This document shows, piece by piece, positions 59,720 to 64,000 of a stretch of DNA of 64,000 nucleotides. The position numbers and the translations under genes were made by a program. Each line of letters begins with the position of its first letter. Position 1 is the first letter of the stretch. Source of the stretch: Topomyia yanbarensis (taxonomy: Eukaryota > Arthropoda > Insecta > Diptera > Culicidae); contig NC_080672.1 in NCBI RefSeq assembly GCF_030247195.1, positions 404,133,037 to 404,197,036 on the forward strand, given 5' to 3'. The notes beneath the pieces were generated by a model. It worked only from the letters and a program-made list of their open reading frames with translations, ran no database searches and was not told the origin of the DNA.

Positions 59720-61791
59720 TCTGTACTTTGGAAAATAATAATGTCATCTGTTAATCAAAATGCTGTTAGATTTCCATCCATTTGCATCTAAAACTTATCT
59801 ACAATAAAAAATGCGAAATCATTTGGAAAATGCAAATATTAGGAAATAAAAAAAACTTTGAAAATTCACTTTAAAAATTGAATTAGCAAATAGATCGTCA
59901 TTTGGGTAATATAACGATCGTCCAAAATTTACCGTTAGCGTTCAAAGATAATTGTGAATGAGTATTAAACTTACTGTAACATCATCGTTATATGCGTACA
60001 TTAATATCATATTAAAAATCCAATGATATCACCAGAAGATATAATCTTGACATAAATTTGGTTGCATTGCTGATCGGTATATCATAAAGATAAGATAGTG
60101 AGTAATAAATATCAACATGAGATATAAATTTGATAGCTTTCCCTTATGACGTTCTGATCGGGAAGCTTAACTTTTTTTTCTCCTGCTCTCAGGGTTGTTT
60201 TTTTTTTCGTTCTGATTAGTGTCAACGATCCTAAGCATACCATCCCACCTCACATCCAAAGATGAAATCGATACCTGTATGATCACGATTCAGTCCAAAC
60301 ATTAACTAAAAGCTGACAGCAATTCCGATAATCGAACCGAACAGCTGCTGATTTCATTACCCATTTAGTCGCCATTCTGGTCGCATCCAAGCGGAACGAG
60401 ACGAAGTAAACCATCGATCCAAAACCAATCGAAGTTCGATTGGAAAAGCTGGAAAGCATCCGCACGATAGCATTTCAACCCATACCTAAACCAATCTGCT
60501 CCCGATGGAGCAGCAACGGACAGTCCAGCGGGGGCAGCGGGACCAAACCGTGTTTGTGTCATTCTGTAGCAATGGAAATTTTAATGAGTGTCACACCATC
60601 CGGTTGACCCTAAACCGGATCAGCTGAATGGTACACGGGCGAAAAATCGAAGCACGGAAAAACGAAACGCTATCGACTACCTTTTCGACCTTATTTTTCC
60701 ATTTCTCCTCCTCTGCCCAACCCCACCAATCGTAGTAAAGTGCCGAGCTGCTAGCTATAGCCAGATCAGCGGAATCCGATTCTGAAACGGGGTAACTCGC
60801 TTCCCAGTCGGAAAACAGGCGCACAGGCAGGAAGTTGATCCGAAAGCTGGTAAACAGATTATAGAAATGGAGACCGTATTATGAAAGTTTCATGTACTTA
60901 TGAGTCGGCGAAGGTACCATGCATGGAACCTGTTTGAACGGGTGTGTGTGTGGGGGGCACGGTGTCTGAATGGCATATCAGAGGGCCTTGCCAAAAAGGA
61001 AGCTTAGTGCCGTTTGCTGTGGGCGAAGGAAGTGATAAGGTTTTAATAATTTATGCGAATATTTAACGTCGTTGGTTTATTTGGAGCCGCGTGGTAGCAT
61101 CCAGGAGCTGGTGAGAATGGAAACGATGAACCGTATAAGCCTGGATTTGTGACACGTGATGGCGAGTTTACTCCAACGAGAGCTTACTATAGTGGTGCAG
61201 TTTAATTGAGTTCAACCAGCGAATATAGCTTAATGTATAGTTGTTTACTTCACTGACAAATATGAACTTACTTCATCTCGTAGCTGATTTTATTTTAGCA
61301 CATATTTCATAGAACACTGCTAAATATGTGATGTTATGAGCGTTGAAATTGCATACGACGAAAACTAAAACAGTACGTGAACATATTTCAAAGAACCTGT
61401 CAAAAACATTGCATGTTATCCCAGGACTTCATTCAATTAGGGTGGCAGATTCTAACTACACTAGTTTCATTATAATAAACAGTTTTGAATCAAAATTTGC
61501 TGAATAACATCATTACAATGTGAAACAAACTTTTAAAAATTAGTAAACCTTTTTCATTTTATACCAATGCGATGGCATTTTCTTTTGAACATAACACTCG
61601 GGGAGATTTGGTTCGACTAACAATTGAGCCACAGTATGAAAGTAAAAAGCTAGTACTTTCAGCATCTTCTGATGATGTTTGTTCCTTTTTACTCCTTAAC
61701 GAGTTATTTAATTATGTAGGAAGATACCCCAAAAATATCGCAAAATTTGGAATATATTATTAAATTCAACATGTAGGAAGTTCCATGCTGT
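59720..61791. other. Gene-free stretch with a less AT-rich segment at 60230-61170
   Basis: 60230-61170 has higher GC content and no repeat that I recognise; it may be unique sequence such as an intron or regulatory region of a gene outside the window. Overlapping short frames give no support for coding. Confidence 0.35.
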
Positions 61792-61800
61792 ATTTCCCAC

Positions 61801-63925
61801 GGGTGCACGACGTTTGGCATAAATACGTTAGTCATAAGTACGTTAGGCATACATACATTAGGCATAAGTACGTTAGGAATAATGGACGTTAGGCATAATG
61901 GACGATAGGCATAATTCACAAAAATATAAAAATAATCGCCAGGCTTTTGTTAGAGATTTCGCTTGTTTTTTCAGGTTAGGGAAAAATGACGCTTTGCTAT
62001 ACCATACCTTCGCATAACTTTAGCGAGAGACTCTAAAATGAAAAATACCATGCGATATATTTAACCCTTACAAGTGTAGAGTTTTTTTTTCTATTTTTCT
62101 GTAGATGAGATGAAGAAAATATCCTTTCAGTTTTGATACAAGCAAATTTTTTTCCTTTTAGATGTATTACCAATACAGTTGCATCCAAATATTTAAAAAA
62201 AGCAAAATACTGAACAGACTGCTGTAACGGCATTAACCCTCCGAAAGTCGCGCAAATGGCTCACTGAATAAGCAGCCGCAGCTGCTCTAAGACGCTTTCG
62301 CTAGATTTTCAGCGAATTTTCAGTGTGCACTCAGTGCACTAGCGCGACTGCCGAAAGGTTAAATTGGCAAGGGACTGGAGGGTGAAGTATATTTTTCAAT
62401 ATTAAGAGTCATAGTACACAAAGGAAAGTAAGGAGTTGAAGATCGGTTCTGACAGCATGAAATACAACGTTACTTTACGCTTGTCCGGACATGCAGCAGA
62501 CTCAGGTTATTCGCATTTCTAATGCCAAAAGATCCTAACTCCTGCGGTAACAGACAAAGGGTTAAGTCGCCGGGTAACTCTAAGCTTGCTCATTGACCCG
62601 ACTCCACGCTTTTCTAAACTTTCTTCCTTCAACTGTTTGCTCTTCCTTGAGTACTATGGCTGTTAATATTGAAAAATATACTTCACCTTCAAGTCCCTTG
62701 CTAATTAAATGCCGTTACATAATTTAACAAATTAACTCTATAGGTTGTTAACAAAAAAAAATGGAAAAAAATAATAAACAGTCATTAAGTTTTTGATCCA
62801 ATGGAAACTGGCAGTGTTATGTACAGGATCAATATTAGGCTACGGATTCTACGTTTGTGACGATAACTTTTTCGTTTCGGTAACTCATCACAGTACATGA
62901 ATAAACTCTCTCTCACATCAAAGAGTTTCCGTAGCTTTATTTGTGATGGTCTCGAGAATACACTCATTGTGCTTAAGAATATGGGAGATAATCAATACAG
63001 AACCAGCAATATTCGTATATTCGTTGAATGAATAATAAAATGCATCATTCTTTCTGTCATGAGCTGTTCTTCTAAGTTATATATTTTCTTCTTGGAAAAT
63101 TATACCTTGCATGCATGAAGAACTAATCTAAGTTTATTCTTACATGCACAACCTTTTTTCTTGCGTTCATAGGGTTCAAAAAACACGAAAAACTCGCTTT
63201 GAAAGATGCTTCTTTCGCAGTGCTGGAAGCTGCTCAATATTTACCTTCCGGTGCTCAACACAATTCTCCTAGAAAATTTTCAATATTCTATATGCTAGGA
63301 AAAAATAGTCCAAATTGATACGATTTAGCGGTTTTTCAATGAAATTGGAGAATAATGAAGATATATCAAAATTTCATTTATCAACGCCTGTAAATATCAC
63401 ACTAATAGCAATAACTTCTGTTCTAAGTTCTAATAGTCCCAGTTACTGGTCTTCCTTGTGTTTGTGAGTAAATTCTACCTAAATCATAAGTTTTAGCAGT
63501 TTAAACCGTTGTTGTTTAAAAACAACACGGATATGTGCTTTATTCGTACCTTAATACAAAATAGACTGATTTTTAACAAGAGTATTTTAGAGATGTGCAA
63601 TTTGTTCATTCGTTCATTCGACGTTCATTCGTTCTGTTTCTTTTATTTGAGTGAAGATTTCTTGTGGTATATACAATAGAATAAAATGTTGATCGAGTTT
63701 TATCAGCTTCCAGAGTAATTCAAAAAAATTCAAACATTTGAGCTCTTACCACCCGAAGATGTCACCACCAAAAAGTTATTTCCTTAAAGGATACTTCAAT
63801 ATGATAATTTATGCCCAACGTCCATTATGCCAATCGTCCATTATACCTAACGTCCATTATGCCTAACGTATATTATGCCTAACATCCATTATGCCTAACG
63901 TATTTATGCCTAATGGGATACACCC
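61801..63925. mobile_element. 2,125-bp element with 9-bp TSD and array-type TIRs
   Basis: ATTTCCCAC flanks both ends (61792-61800 and 63926-63934). The termini begin GGGTGCACGACGTTTGGCAT and, from the right, GGGTGTATCCCATTAGGCAT, then continue as imperfect tandem units of 15-16 bp built on ACGTTAGGCATAAT (61810-61917 and 63809-63912). The interior is AT-rich with no transposase and contains MITE family G copy 3. The 9-bp duplication fits MULE or Merlin-like superfamilies; I cannot decide. Confidence 0.85.
62357..62718 (-). mobile_element. Foldback MITE family G, copy 3, reverse orientation
   Basis: The same arms as copy 2 (GGCAAGGGACTGGAGGGTGA on the left, GGACTTGAAGGTGAAGTAT mirrored on the right), while the asymmetric centre is reverse-complemented relative to copies 1 and 2. 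Nested in the 61801-63925 element. Confidence 0.8.
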
Positions 63926-64000
63926 ATTTCCCACGTATATGGCACCCCTATCCCGTTTGCATTGAACTGACATACGTCAACATCTCAGCGGGCACACACA

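Overview
The window looks like a repeat-dense piece of a culicine mosquito genome, most likely Aedes. It is AT-rich, has short GT..AG introns and TATA/initiator promoters, and is crowded with transposon classes typical of Aedes: a Penelope-like element, R1-, RTE- and Jockey/CR1-type LINEs, tRNA-derived SINEs, hAT elements, an ITm/mariner relic and many foldback MITEs. The genus is inferred from repeat style, not from a database match.

Host genes: the only convincing host genes are two tandem, same-strand, two-exon paralogues about 11.5 kb apart (21241-22363 and 32796-34027). Each encodes a protein of 353 or 390 residues with an N-terminal hydrophobic segment, a central pair of hydrophobic segments, an Asn-rich linker and a conserved C-terminal block. 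They share intron phase and position, TATA-to-initiator spacing, 5' UTR length and upstream blocks. I do not recognise the family.

Layout: 1-251, 3' end of a LINE. 2749-8011, arrays of a 15-bp TTCGGCCAAA repeat in inverted orientation around a pogo-like terminal inverted repeat (TIR) pair (3738 and 7531), which surrounds a nearly intact Penelope-like element on the minus strand (one internal stop). 9235-11511, foldback elements. About 11590-16500, a decayed R1-type LINE on the minus strand, split by a 1,031-bp hAT MITE with a perfect 8-bp target-site duplication (TSD). 16600-17620 and 35762-37590, two opposed copies of a repeat made of diverged monomers plus a C-rich segment. 18284-19544 and 57622-58868, two full-length ORF1-only retroelements with intact ORFs and TSDs. 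24315-27038, a 5'-truncated LINE on the minus strand, with further LINE relics at 27.8-28.6, 42.6 and 56.8-57.4 kb. 38459-42030, 44865-49223 and about 50850-54712, three large hAT-type elements without a recognisable transposase; the first and third carry long T-rich cores. 61801-63925, a 2,125-bp element with a 9-bp TSD whose TIRs are arrays of a GTTAGGCATAA repeat.

Most of the window therefore records nested transposition. The strongest candidates for something little described are the ORF1-only retroelement family with a conserved 3' stem-loop, the elements whose TIRs are arrays with a 15-bp period, and the mosquito membrane-protein pair.
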